From Clostridiales bacterium (GTDB lineage: Bacteria; Bacillota; Clostridia; Christensenellales; CAG-138): DNA of 59,157 nucleotides. The notes beneath the pieces are model-generated. The model did no database searches. It had not been told where the DNA came from and saw only the letters and a program-made list of their open reading frames with translations. Positions within the stretch are counted from its first letter, which is position 1. The number at the start of each line of letters is the position of its first letter. Both the position numbers and the translations under genes were made by a program. Of this stretch, positions 39,810 through 48,193 are shown piece by piece. The stretch spans positions 1 to 59,157 of the forward strand of contig JAILNX010000007.1 of assembly GCA_024691085.1 (NCBI GenBank). The letters are read 5' to 3'.

Positions 39810-41147
39810 ATGGACATATTCGGCTGCATAATGGGTTTTCTTCTTATAGGCGCCGGGATATATCTCTCGTTCCCGACGGGTTTTATCCAGTTCACGCACT
39901 TCATCCCGGCCGTAAAAGCCGCTTTTTCCGGTAAAGGCGGCGGAAAAGGCGTGACGGGTTTTCAGGCTATGGCAACGGCGCTTGCGGGATCGATCGGCAC
40001 GGCGAACATTGCGGGCGTCGCGGGAGCGATAGTGACCGGTGGTCCCGGCGCGGTCTTCTGGATGTGGATCGCGGCGGTCTTCGGCATGGCGACGAAGTTT
40101 ACGGAAATCGCCCTTGCGGTGCGCTTTCACGGCGGGGCGATGATATCGATCGAGAGGGGCATGGGAAAAAGGTTCCGTCCGCTCGCGATCATGTTCGCCG
40201 TATGCGGCGCCGCAAGCTGCATGATCGGGACGGGGCTCGTCCAGTCGAATACCGTAGCGAATTCCGTTTACCATATGCTCTCGGGCTTTTTCCCAGGCTT
40301 GGAAAGGCTGCCCGCGCTGACAGTTTCGGGCGTTCTGACCGCCGCGCTGACCGCCCTTGTCATTTTCGGCGGCGCCGTGAGGATCGGACGGGTATCGGAA
40401 GCCGCCGTACCCGTAATGGCGCTCATGTATATCGCGGCGACCGTGTCCGTTATCGTGATGAATATTGAAAGGCTCCCCGGCGTTTTTTGCTTGATCGTAA
40501 CTTCCGCGTTCGGCGTCCGTCCCGCGGCTGGCGGGATGTCGGCGGCGCTGATGCTCCGCGCGATCCGCGTGGGGGTCGCGAGGGGCGTATACTCCAACGA
40601 GGCGGGCGTCGGCTCCGCTCCTATGGCGCACGCGAACTCGAACGATACCGACCCCATACGGCAGGGCATGGCAGGAATATTCGAGGTCTTTTTCGATACG
40701 ATCGTAATGTGCACTCTGACCGCGCTCGCGCTGCTCTCGAGCGGGATATTCATTCCCTACGGCGAGGCGAACACCCCGGGGACTGCGCTCGTCGCCGAGG
40801 CGTTCTCCCCAGTTCTCGGCGTGTTTTCCGGCGCGTTCACATCGTTTCTCGTGCTCGTATTCGCTTTCACCTCGATAGTCGCCTGGTCGGTCTACGGCGA
40901 AAGCTGCGTAAAATACCTTTTCGGCGAGAGGAGCGTGCTCCCTTTCAGGGTGATATTCCTGTTCCCCATAGCGCTCGGGGCGGTCGTTCCCGTTTCCTGT
41001 GTATGGCGCGCGGGCGAAGCTCTGAACTATTTAATGGCGCTTCCGAACGTCGTGATGCTCCTGTCGCTGTCGGGAGTCGTGAAAAGAGACTTAAACGCGT
41101 ATAAAATGTTTGAAAAAAGGCGACGAAGGCATTATAATAAAAGATGA
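39810..41147 (+). CDS. Alanine/sodium symporter family (AGCS) transporter
   Basis: A 445-residue transporter with about ten or eleven membrane helices. Family hallmarks: GVTGFQAMATALAGSIGTANIAGVAGAI (substrate/Na+ helix), FWMWIAAVFGMATKFTE, SNEAGVGSAPMAHANS and the C-terminal helix SIVAWSVYGESCVKYLFG. It imports alanine or glycine with Na+ (or H+). The N terminus looks slightly short: the usual W-G-P-x-L-L segment before the first helix is missing, there is no ribosome site before the ATG, and the repeat at 39657-39759 ends only 50 bases upstream. Insertion of the island may have removed the original promoter and first codons, so expression is doubtful. Confidence 0.88.
   Translation: MDIFGCIMGFLLIGAGIYLSFPTGFIQFTHFIPAVKAAFSGKGGGKGVTGFQAMATALAGSIGTANIAGVAGAIVTGGPGAVFWMWIAAVFGMATKFTEIALAVRFHGGAMISIERGMGKRFRPLAIMFAVCGAASCMIGTGLVQSNTVANSVYHMLSGFFPGLERLPALTVSGVLTAALTALVIFGGAVRIGRVSEAAVPVMALMYIAATVSVIVMNIERLPGVFCLIVTSAFGVRPAAGGMSAALMLRAIRVGVARGVYSNEAGVGSAPMAHANSNDTDPIRQGMAGIFEVFFDTIVMCTLTALALLSSGIFIPYGEANTPGTALVAEAFSPVLGVFSGAFTSFLVLVFAFTSIVAWSVYGESCVKYLFGERSVLPFRVIFLFPIALGAVVPVSCVWRAGEALNYLMALPNVVMLLSLSGVVKRDLNAYKMFEKRRRRHYNKR
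41110..41138 (+). promoter_or_regulatory. hflX promoter within the symporter 3' end
   Basis: TTGAAA (41110-41115), 17-base spacer, TATAAT (41133-41138), 30 bases before the hflX start. Confidence 0.75.
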
Positions 41148-41168
41148 ATCGTTTTTCAGGAGCAAAAG

Positions 41169-42953
41169 ATGGCACAGAAGGTAAACGGAAATCTCAGCGG
41201 AATAAGGTCTCTTACGGTCGAGCGCATAAGCTCGATCTATGAACTTAAGATGGGACAGAAGGAATTCGCTTCCTTCGAGCTCATTTCCCTTATGTCCGAG
41301 CTGACCGGAGAGATCGGCAGGGAGATCTCCGTCTATATCACCAGGGACGGAAGGATCGCGGACGTCTCCGTCGGCAGCGACAAAAAGGTCGATATGCCTT
41401 CCATGCGCGTCGTAAGGAACGAGGACAGACTTTGCGGAGTGCGCTGTCTGCACACGCATCCGAACGGCGACGGCAGACCGTCGGGCGTCGACCTCGGCAC
41501 GCTCCGCTCGATGCAGCTGGATTCGATGGCGAGCGTCGGAGTTATGAACGGCAAGCCCACGCAGCTTTATGCCGCTTTCATCGGCGAGGAGAACGGCGAG
41601 GGCGGGCGCGAGGCGCTCGTTTATGGGCCGCTGCGTCCTTATAAGCTCCCGAACGCCGCGCTTATCGCGGAGATATACTTATCCGACGACCGTTTCCGTT
41701 CCGTCACCAAGGCGGTCACGGAGTCGGAGCCGGAGAGGGCGATACTCGTCGGGATCGATTCCGGCGAGAACTACGACACTCTCGAGGAGCTTAAGGAGCT
41801 CGCGAAGACCGCGGGCGCGGAGGTCGTCGGCTCTGTTCCTTTAAAGAAGCGTCAGATCGACAACGCCACGTACATAGGCAGCGGCAAGGCCGAGGAGCTG
41901 TCGCTGATGGGTTCGGAGCTCGAAGCGGATCTTTTCATATTCGACGACGAGCTTTCCGCGATACAGCAGAGAAATCTTGAGGAGATACTCGGCGCGTCCG
42001 TCATCGACAGGACGACGCTGATACTTGACATATTCGCGTCCCGCGCGGAGAGCCGCGAGGGCAAGCTGCAGGTCGAGCTCGCGCAGCTCAAGTACCGTCT
42101 CCCCCGCCTTCTGGGGCAGGGGCAGGCGCTATCGAGGCTCGGCGGCGGCATAGGCACGAGGGGCCCCGGCGAAAAGAAGCTGGAGATCGACAGAAGGCGC
42201 ATCCGCCGCAGGATATTCGAGCTCGAGGAGGAGCTTTCCGAGGTGGAGAAGCAGCGCGAGCTCCGCTCGTCGGGAAGGCGAGGAGGTAAGACGCCGCTCG
42301 TCGCGCTGGTCGGCTACACCAACGCCGGAAAGAGCACGCTCCTGAACGCCCTGACGGACGCGGGCGTGCTTGCGGAGGATAAGCTCTTCGCGACTCTCGA
42401 CCCGGTCGTCCGCCAGATCGAACCGCCGAACGGCACCGGGATAATTTTGAGCGACACGGTCGGCTTCATCAACAAGCTGCCGCACGATCTTATAAACGCA
42501 TTCCGTTCGACTCTGGACGAGGTGCGCGAGGCGGATCTCATACTCCACGTGATCGACGTTTCCTCGGACTATCACGACACGCAGATGCGCGTGGTCGAGG
42601 ACGTGCTTTCGGAGCTGGGAGCGGGCGATACGCCGAGGATCGACGTTTTCAATAAATGCGATCTTCTTCCGGAGTTTCCCGAAAGCCCCGGCAGGGACGG
42701 CGCGCGGAGGCGCGCGTTCATCTCGGCAAGGGACGGCCGCGGGACAGACTTCCTTCTCACGTCGGTCGAGGAGATGCTGAGTGCGATGCGCACGGCGGTC
42801 GACGTCGTGATACCCTATTCGAAGTACGAGGCGGTCGGCTTCATTCACGAGAAGGGCACGGTCGTTCTGGAAGAGCATCTCGAGGATGGCACGCACGTTA
42901 AGGCGTACCTTGACGAAAAGGACGCGGGACAGCTCAAAAAGCTATTGAAATAA
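41169..42953 (+). CDS. hflX: GTPase HflX
   Basis: A 594-residue HflX, the GTPase that splits stalled or stressed 70S ribosomes. An extra N-terminal domain of about 170 residues (including the [10 protein letters not shown] stretch, like a JAB-type fold fragment) precedes the canonical HflX N domain ([26 protein letters not shown]), the helical GTPGxGE region ([19 protein letters not shown]), and the G domain with [20 protein letters not shown] and NKCD. It is longer than the usual 400-430 residues because of that first domain, which appears in other clostridial HflX proteins. AGGAG precedes the start. Confidence 0.94.
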   Translation: MAQKVNGNLSGIRSLTVERISSIYELKMGQKEFASFELISLMSELTGEIGREISVYITRDGRIADVSVGSDKKVDMPSMRVVRNEDRLCGVRCLHTHPNGDGRPSGVDLGTLRSMQLDSMASVGVMNGKPTQLYAAFIGEENGEGGREALVYGPLRPYKLPNAALIAEIYLSDDRFRSVTKAVTESEPERAILVGIDSGENYDTLEELKELAKTAGAEVVGSVPLKKRQIDNATYIGSGKAEELSLMGSELEADLFIFDDELSAIQQRNLEEILGASVIDRTTLILDIFASRAESREGKLQVELAQLKYRLPRLLGQGQALSRLGGGIGTRGPGEKKLEIDRRRIRRRIFELEEELSEVEKQRELRSSGRRGGKTPLVALVGYTNAGKSTLLNALTDAGVLAEDKLFATLDPVVRQIEPPNGTGIILSDTVGFINKLPHDLINAFRSTLDEVREADLILHVIDVSSDYHDTQMRVVEDVLSELGAGDTPRIDVFNKCDLLPEFPESPGRDGARRRAFISARDGRGTDFLLTSVEEMLSAMRTAVDVVIPYSKYEAVGFIHEKGTVVLEEHLEDGTHVKAYLDEKDAGQLKKLLK

Positions 42954-42963
42954 CGAGGTTTTT

Positions 42964-43635
42964 ATGGAAACAAGGATCATCACCATCGAGGGCATCGACG
43001 GCAGCGGAAAGACCGTCCAGTTCAATCTTCTGAAGGAGTATCTCCTGTCGCGGGGATATTCCGTCGCCTCCCGCGAGTTCCCCGTCTACACCTCCTTCTT
43101 CGGGGGACAGGTCGGAAAGCTGCTTTCCGGCGAGGACGGCGTGCTCGCGACCGACGTCGACCAGAAGAGCATGGCGCTGTGGTATGCGCTCGACCGCTGG
43201 GAGAGCTTCCGTGACTACGTTCCCGGCGAGACCGATTTCCTTATAATGAACCGCTACGTCCTTTCGAACGCCGTATATCAGAGCATACGCGAGCGCGATC
43301 TCGGCAAGCCAGATATAATGGACTGGGTGTTCGACCTGGAATACGGGCATTTCGGGCTCCCCCGCCCCGATCTTAACATATTCTTCGACGTGAACACGAA
43401 GCGCGCCGGGATGAACGTCGACAAAAAGGGCTTCCGCGACTACGTGGGAACGGGCCGCGACGTTTACGAAAAGAGCGCGGGGATACAGGAGCGCGCGAGG
43501 AATATGTACCTCGAGGCCGCGGAAAGGTACGGCGATATCGCCGTTATCGGCTGCATGGAGGACGGCGCTATGCGCGCGCCGGAAGCGATCCTCGGAAGCG
43601 TCATCACAGAGCTTAAAAACAGAAATATTTTATAA
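42964..43635 (+). CDS. Thymidylate kinase-like protein
   Basis: A 223-residue nucleotide kinase of the Tmk family. Walker A is IEGIDGSGKT at 8-17; EFPVYTSFFGG supplies the DRX/substrate-region equivalent, LDRWESFRDYV and LIMNRYVLSNAVYQ match the dTMP-binding helix, and LNIFFDVN the later strand. It probably phosphorylates dTMP or another nucleoside monophosphate. The arrangement (10 bases after hflX, 12 before the phosphodiesterase) suggests one transcript. Since many Firmicutes carry a second tmk near holB, this may be an accessory copy. Confidence 0.85.
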   Translation: METRIITIEGIDGSGKTVQFNLLKEYLLSRGYSVASREFPVYTSFFGGQVGKLLSGEDGVLATDVDQKSMALWYALDRWESFRDYVPGETDFLIMNRYVLSNAVYQSIRERDLGKPDIMDWVFDLEYGHFGLPRPDLNIFFDVNTKRAGMNVDKKGFRDYVGTGRDVYEKSAGIQERARNMYLEAAERYGDIAVIGCMEDGAMRAPEAILGSVITELKNRNIL

Positions 43636-43647
43636 CAGGAGTACGAT

Positions 43648-44373
43648 ATGAAAACAAGGGTTCTCGGACACAGGGGCGCTTCGTTCTACGCGCCGGAAAA
43701 CACAATGCCAGCCTTCGAGCTGGCTCTCGAGCAGGGCGCCGACGGCGTTGAGCTTGACGTGCATCTTTCGAAGGACGGCGAGCTTATCGTCATGCACGAC
43801 GAGAGGCTCGACCGCACGACCAACGCGAAGGGCTTCATCAAAGACTACACCCTTGAGGAGCTGAAATGCTTCGACGCCTCCTACAACAAGGACGGCTTCG
43901 CGGGCGTTCAGATCCCCACTCTTTCGGAGGTCTACGAGCTGTTCCGCGATACGGACAAGCTCATCAACGTCGAGATCAAGACCGACATACTCGACTATCC
44001 GGGCATCTGCAACAAGCTGCTCGTGCTCGAGGATAAGTTCAAGATGAACGGCAGGATAATCTACTCCTCGTTCAACCACTACACGGTCAAGGAAATGAAG
44101 GAGTTAAGGCCCGAGGTCAAGGTCGGCCTGCTCTATATGTGCGGCTTCGTCGCCCCGTGGAAGTACGCGAGGGAGCTCGGCGCGGACTGTCTGCACCCGC
44201 ACTACATCACCATGGCGCGCACTCCCGGCATGGCCGAGGAATGCATCCGCTCCGGCATCGAGACGAACGTGTGGACTGTCGACGAGTCCGTCTGGATGGA
44301 GAGGCTCAAGGCGATGGGCGTGACGAGCATAATCACCGACAAGCCCGACCTTGCGCTTACAGTCGTGAAATGA
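43648..44373 (+). CDS. Glycerophosphodiester phosphodiesterase
   Basis: A 241-residue GDPD of TIM-barrel fold, lacking a signal peptide and thus cytoplasmic. Catalytic residues are in the opening: GHRGASFYAPENTMPAF (His, Arg, Glu), GVELDVHLSKDGELIVMHDERLDRTTN (Glu-x-Asp metal ligands and second catalytic His) and VEIKTD. It converts glycerophosphodiesters to glycerol-3-phosphate and an alcohol, recycling phospholipid head groups. CAGGAG precedes the start. A single base separates its stop from the next gene. Confidence 0.94.
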   Translation: MKTRVLGHRGASFYAPENTMPAFELALEQGADGVELDVHLSKDGELIVMHDERLDRTTNAKGFIKDYTLEELKCFDASYNKDGFAGVQIPTLSEVYELFRDTDKLINVEIKTDILDYPGICNKLLVLEDKFKMNGRIIYSSFNHYTVKEMKELRPEVKVGLLYMCGFVAPWKYARELGADCLHPHYITMARTPGMAEECIRSGIETNVWTVDESVWMERLKAMGVTSIITDKPDLALTVVK

Positions 44374-44374
44374 T

Positions 44375-44632
44375 ATGAAGCTGTGGGGAAAAACAAAGGT
44401 CGATACCCGTATCGTGAAGAGCGAAACGGTCGTCGTGCACGCGAAGAGCGCCTATGAGGTCGAGGACTGGTCGGAGCCTTTTGCGGAGCTCTGTCACAGG
44501 ATGAACCTCTCGCGGCCCGTGATCTTAAAAAAGCACGTCAGGGAGCTGACCGAGTTTTCACACACCGTATTCCTTCCCGCGGACTTTATGGAATCCGTCG
44601 ACTTCGACCGGTTCGAGGTCGAGGTGTTCTGA
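44375..44632 (+). CDS. Hypothetical 85-aa protein
   Basis: An 85-residue soluble protein starting one base after the GDPD stop (TGATATG-type coupling). It is mixed alpha/beta by eye: a strand RIVKSETVVVH, a helix SEPFAELCHRMN, and a VILKKHVRELTEFSHTVFLPADF segment, ending FDRFEVEVF. Similar short proteins of unknown role are common in Clostridia. It ends the hflX-tmk-GDPD transcript, with a terminator 8 bases after its stop. Confidence 0.8.
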   Translation: MKLWGKTKVDTRIVKSETVVVHAKSAYEVEDWSEPFAELCHRMNLSRPVILKKHVRELTEFSHTVFLPADFMESVDFDRFEVEVF

Positions 44633-44640
44633 CAACGAAC

Positions 44641-44672
44641 AAAAAAGCTGTGTCGGAAGGCACAGCTTTTTT
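44641..44672. terminator. Bidirectional terminator
   Basis: AAAAAAGCTGTG / CACAGCTTTTTT, a 12-bp perfect stem with an 8-base loop. It ends the hflX operon and, on the minus strand, the sigma/anti-sigma operon. Confidence 0.92.
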
Positions 44673-44681
44673 ATTGTTTCA

Positions 44682-45890
44682 TTACGGTTTCTGCATCTCG
44701 TAAGGATAATCCGCCCCGAACAGGATATGCAGGACTCCGCCCGCGATCGAAGTTAGGCTCCCCGCGTCGTTCGGTCCGCCTATGAGCCTTACGGTGTACG
44801 ATAAGCCGTCGAGCTTATAGAAGATGTCTATCGCGGAATAATTCGACGCAGAGGAGCGGCGCACATAGACCACCTGCCCGTTTTCAAGCTCGAGCCTGTC
44901 GGAGCCGGTCTCCGCCTCGGGTCCGACCGCGGTAAGCGACACGGTATAGACAAGCCTTATCTGGGGCTGATCGCTGCTCACGGTATATAGGTCGAACGTC
45001 CTTACCCGATAGCCCGCGGTGATCTCGGCAAAGGTGACCGAGCCGTCCTCCTCGCCCATCCATTCGACCCTCGCGTGGTAGAGATTCGTATCGCCGGGAT
45101 GGAGAACGCCCGTTTTGTCCGTGCCGACGAAGTTCATCTTTTCGAGCGAGAGCTCATCCTCGAACGGATTGAACACGTCGAAGCCCACGAACGAGACCGC
45201 AGCCTCCCACTCGGTGAAATACTCCGTGCCGTGACCGGGCATGGTGCTTGAAAGCATCCTGTCCATATCGGAAAGCGAGTTCCATTTCTCCCAGGCTGCG
45301 ACGAGCCGCGCCGTGAGCTCGTCGGAGAACTTCCTTCCCATTGTCGTCGCGTCATATGCTATCACGTTATTGAACACCACCTTTTTTATCTCTTCCTTCG
45401 CGGTGTATTCGTCGGTCAGCCCGGTCTTCCCGAACAGCTTCGAGACGACCGTGCGCGGAGTGACGTAGACGACTCCGTCAAGCTCCCTGTATTCGAGCTT
45501 CTTTATGCTCCTCTTTTCCCCGTCGACCGACACGGAGGAAGTCAGCTTCGTCCCTTCGACGGACGCTATATAGCTCATGCCGGAGGCGTCGCCGACGGAG
45601 CCGATTACGAAGAGCTTCAGAAACGCCGCGAGCGCGACCAGGAGGCAGGCGGCGAGAACGCAGACCGCGGCGATGCGTCGGTTGCGTCTTTTGTTCTTTT
45701 TAAGATAGTCGATCTCCCTTCCGTCGTCCTCCGTCCTTTCGGGCTCGCCGCGCATGGCGTCAAGCGCACCGCGGCATTCATCGCATTCCGCTAAATGCTC
45801 GTCAACGAGCTTTGCCGTCTCTTCGCTCGCGATGCCGTCCGTATAGCTCGGAAGAAGATCTTTTATTACGTCACATGGTATCCTGCTCAT
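44682..45890 (-). CDS. Anti-sigma factor with zf-HC2 domain and extracellular sensor region
   Basis: A 402-residue membrane protein. The N-terminal zinc-binding anti-sigma motif HLAECDECR (H-x3-C-x2-C) lies at about residues 32-41, preceded by the CDVIKDLLPSYTDG helix. A basic stretch KKNKRRNRR leads to one membrane helix (about 72-92), and some 300 residues lie outside as a beta-rich sensor region I cannot assign. I use the ATG at 45890; a GTG directly before it is an alternative. The start overlaps the sigma factor stop by 20 bases, the usual coupling for such pairs. Confidence 0.88.
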   Translation of the reverse strand: MSRIPCDVIKDLLPSYTDGIASEETAKLVDEHLAECDECRGALDAMRGEPERTEDDGREIDYLKKNKRRNRRIAAVCVLAACLLVALAAFLKLFVIGSVGDASGMSYIASVEGTKLTSSVSVDGEKRSIKKLEYRELDGVVYVTPRTVVSKLFGKTGLTDEYTAKEEIKKVVFNNVIAYDATTMGRKFSDELTARLVAAWEKWNSLSDMDRMLSSTMPGHGTEYFTEWEAAVSFVGFDVFNPFEDELSLEKMNFVGTDKTGVLHPGDTNLYHARVEWMGEEDGSVTFAEITAGYRVRTFDLYTVSSDQPQIRLVYTVSLTAVGPEAETGSDRLELENGQVVYVRRSSASNYSAIDIFYKLDGLSYTVRLIGGPNDAGSLTSIAGGVLHILFGADYPYEMQKP

Positions 45891-46377
45891 CACGGTCCAG
45901 TTCCTTTCTTAATTTTTCCTTGCCCCGATAATACGTGACCCGCGCCCAGTTTTCCGTTTTGCCGAGTATCGCGCCGATCTCCCTGAACGAGAGGTCGCCC
46001 GTCATCCTGAGATATATGACCTCGCGGAACGGTTCATCGAGCCCGTGCAGCTTTTTTAGGAGCGCGATCCTCTCCTCGTTCTTAAGCGCCGTCTGCTCCG
46101 CGGATTCCGAGATAAGCGCGTTTTCGAGGGCGTCTATGTCCTCCGCGCCGCGAAGCGGGCCGCGCTTTCTCACGTACTCGAGGTGCGCTCTTTTTGCGAT
46201 GGCACAAAGCCAGGTGGACACCTTCGAGCTTCCGTCGAACCTTTCGACCGTCCTTATCGCGCGGCAGAAGGTCTCCTGCGTGAGCTCCTCCGCCGCGTCC
46301 GGATCGCGGGTAAGAGAAAGGAGGTATTTATAGACGGTACTGGCGTACCGGCTGTAGATATCCTCCATCTGTTTCAC
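45871..46377 (-). CDS. ECF-type RNA polymerase sigma factor
   Basis: A 168-residue sigma factor with only regions 2 and 4. Region 2 has YRYLLSLTRDPDAAEELTQETF-like sequence and KVSTWLCAIAKR (-10 recognition); region 4 shows PFREVIYLRM, DLSFREIGAILGKTENWARVTYYRGKEKLR (helix-turn-helix). A GTG start at 46377 is chosen because AGGGGGG lies 9 bases before it; an ATG three codons later is possible. It is coupled to the membrane anti-sigma factor, so it should respond to an envelope signal. I found no convincing autoregulatory promoter in the 98-base gap upstream. Confidence 0.9.
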   Translation of the reverse strand: MKQMEDIYSRYASTVYKYLLSLTRDPDAAEELTQETFCRAIRTVERFDGSSKVSTWLCAIAKRAHLEYVRKRGPLRGAEDIDALENALISESAEQTALKNEERIALLKKLHGLDEPFREVIYLRMTGDLSFREIGAILGKTENWARVTYYRGKEKLRKELDRDEQDTM

Positions 46378-46475
46378 GTTTAAGGCCCCCCTGCGTTTTA
46401 TCGGTTCCGTATGTTAATGCAGAAAAACTTGTTTTCGTTACAAGGGGTATTTAGAATTATCCGAATTTCCCCGGA

Positions 46476-47684
46476 TCACTGTTTTTTGTCGTCCTTCTGG
46501 CGGTCAAGGCGGAAGGCGACGGAGCGTTTCAGGTATTCGAGATATTCCGTATCCTTGCACATCGCCTTGCCCGGAGTGTCGGAGAGCTTCGCGACGGGTC
46601 TGCCGTTGACGTACTGAAGCTTGATGACGATGTTCAGAGGCTCGACCTCGGTATCGTTCGAGCAGAAAGTGCCTATGCCGAACGAGACCTTTGCCTTGTC
46701 CTTGAAATAATCGTAGAGCGCCTGCGCCCTGTCGAAGTCAAGGCTGTCGGAGAAGAGCAGGAGCTTGGTCTTGGGATCCACGCCGTAGCTTAAGTAGTGC
46801 TCGATTATCATCTCGCCCCACTTGTAGGGATCGCCGGAATCATGGCGGACGCCGTTGTAGTTGTTGACCATGGAGCGGTTGAAGTCCTTTAAGAAAAGCT
46901 CCGTCGTGATGGTGTCGGTCAGCGCCGTTCCGTTGTCGCCCCTGTACTCGTCGTACCAGTCCTGCATGGCGAAATGGTTGGTATAGGCGAGCGGTATCTC
47001 GTCGATGCCCTGATACATCTGCACATACTCGTGCGCGTAGGTGCCGATCGGCGTAAGGTTATACTTCATGGCGAGATACACGTTTGACGTGCCGACGCAG
47101 TTCTTCGTTTCGGCAGCGAGCCTTCTTACGACGACGTCCTCCCACTCTCTTGAGAGCCTTCTTCTGCAGCCGAACTCGGCGAAGCTGAAGGTATAGGTTC
47201 CGTCGTTGAACGCCTTTATCTTCTTATCGAGGCGCTCTTCGGCGGACTTTAAGAGTTTATCATAGTCGTAGGCCATGCGGAAATAGACCTCGTTTATTAT
47301 CTCGAGGAGGTATATCTCGAACTGCATCGCGGAGAAAAGCGGCCCGTCGACGACCACGGACAGCCCGCCGTTCTCGGTGCTTTCGACCGAGACGTAGTCG
47401 CGGATGGGATGCCAGAGCCTTAAGAACTCAACGTAGTCGTTTTTGATGAACCTGATGGAGCGGAGGTAATCGAGCTCGTTCTTCTTGAAGCGGAGCGAGC
47501 ACAGGTGCGCGACCTGTTCCTTGATCTCCTTCACCATCTCGTCGGTGAACACTATGCCTTCGTTCCTGCATTTGAAATAGTACTGACCGCAGAGATCGGT
47601 ATGCTTGTGGAATATGACCTGATCCATGTTGAACTTGTAAAGATCGGTGTCAAGCAGACTTGTGACTATCGGAGCGAGCTTCAT
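46476..47684 (-). CDS. pncB: Nicotinate phosphoribosyltransferase
   Basis: A 402-residue PncB that makes nicotinate mononucleotide from nicotinate and PRPP in NAD salvage. The opening SLLDTDLYKFNMDQVIF and the VRHDSGDP motif (PRPP site), plus EFGCRRR and SNVYLAMKYNLTPIGTYAHE (containing the phosphorylated-His region), are characteristic of the shorter, PncB1-like class. Its start overlaps the ferredoxin-like gene by 4 bases. Confidence 0.94.
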   Translation of the reverse strand: MKLAPIVTSLLDTDLYKFNMDQVIFHKHTDLCGQYYFKCRNEGIVFTDEMVKEIKEQVAHLCSLRFKKNELDYLRSIRFIKNDYVEFLRLWHPIRDYVSVESTENGGLSVVVDGPLFSAMQFEIYLLEIINEVYFRMAYDYDKLLKSAEERLDKKIKAFNDGTYTFSFAEFGCRRRLSREWEDVVVRRLAAETKNCVGTSNVYLAMKYNLTPIGTYAHEYVQMYQGIDEIPLAYTNHFAMQDWYDEYRGDNGTALTDTITTELFLKDFNRSMVNNYNGVRHDSGDPYKWGEMIIEHYLSYGVDPKTKLLLFSDSLDFDRAQALYDYFKDKAKVSFGIGTFCSNDTEVEPLNIVIKLQYVNGRPVAKLSDTPGKAMCKDTEYLEYLKRSVAFRLDRQKDDKKQ

Positions 47685-48076
47685 AAAAGTATTCCTTTCA
47701 GTTCGTTTTCATCGGCCGCGGCGCGAACGAGCGCGCTGCCGTTTTCGGTTCTTTTAGGTATTATCTGGAGCACCCTTGCGGATACGCCTCCAAAATCGAC
47801 GGCGTCGCCTATTTCGGGCAGGACTCCGTCCCGCGCGAACGTGACCTCCCACGATCCGTCAAGGCGATCCTTTAGGAGTATGATCCGTTTTTCGGGGCAT
47901 ACGGCGGCGCAGCCTCCGCAGCCTATGCACCTTGCGGGATCCGAGCAAAGCTCGCCGTCCCTTATGCCGACCGCAGAAAAGGCGCAGGCCTTGACGCAGA
48001 CGCCGCATTCTATAAGTCCGCAGTCGATCGCCGCGGCGCGGCCTCTTTTAAGCCTAGCTTCATCGGGAAGGATCAT
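47681..48076 (-). CDS. Two-cluster ferredoxin-like protein with unusual first cluster
   Basis: A 131-residue protein. The second cluster motif is classical, CIGCGGCAAVCP (C-x2-C-x2-C-x3-C-P). The first, CGLIECGVCVKAC, has C-x4-C in place of C-x2-C, so it may hold a cluster of altered ligation or use another Cys. The last ~60 residues (WEVTFARDGVLPEIGDAVDFGG ...) form a small beta domain not found in simple ferredoxins. It is coupled to pncB by a 4-base overlap, hinting at a redox step tied to NAD supply; that link is inference. Confidence 0.8.
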   Translation of the reverse strand: MILPDEARLKRGRAAAIDCGLIECGVCVKACAFSAVGIRDGELCSDPARCIGCGGCAAVCPEKRIILLKDRLDGSWEVTFARDGVLPEIGDAVDFGGVSARVLQIIPKRTENGSALVRAAADENELKGILL

Positions 48077-48140
48077 CGGGGCTGTTTCCTTTCGTTAATT
48101 ACCTTTTATTATACCATGTTTTTTTATTATTGCCAGTATA

Positions 48141-48174
48141 AAAAGAAAAAGCCCCGCCGAATCAAAGCAAGGCT
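48141..48174 (-). terminator. Terminator after the 48194 gene
   Basis: On the minus strand AGCCTTGC / GCGGGGCT pairs (with two G-T pairs) around a 9-base loop, followed by TTTTTCTTTT. Confidence 0.7.
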
Positions 48175-48193
48175 TTCGTTAAACATCCGTTCT

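Noticed and set aside
46407-46443. TGTAAC plus CATACG as an autoregulated ECF promoter upstream of the sigma factor
   Set aside because: The boxes are about 23 bases apart, too far for known ECF promoters (16-17).
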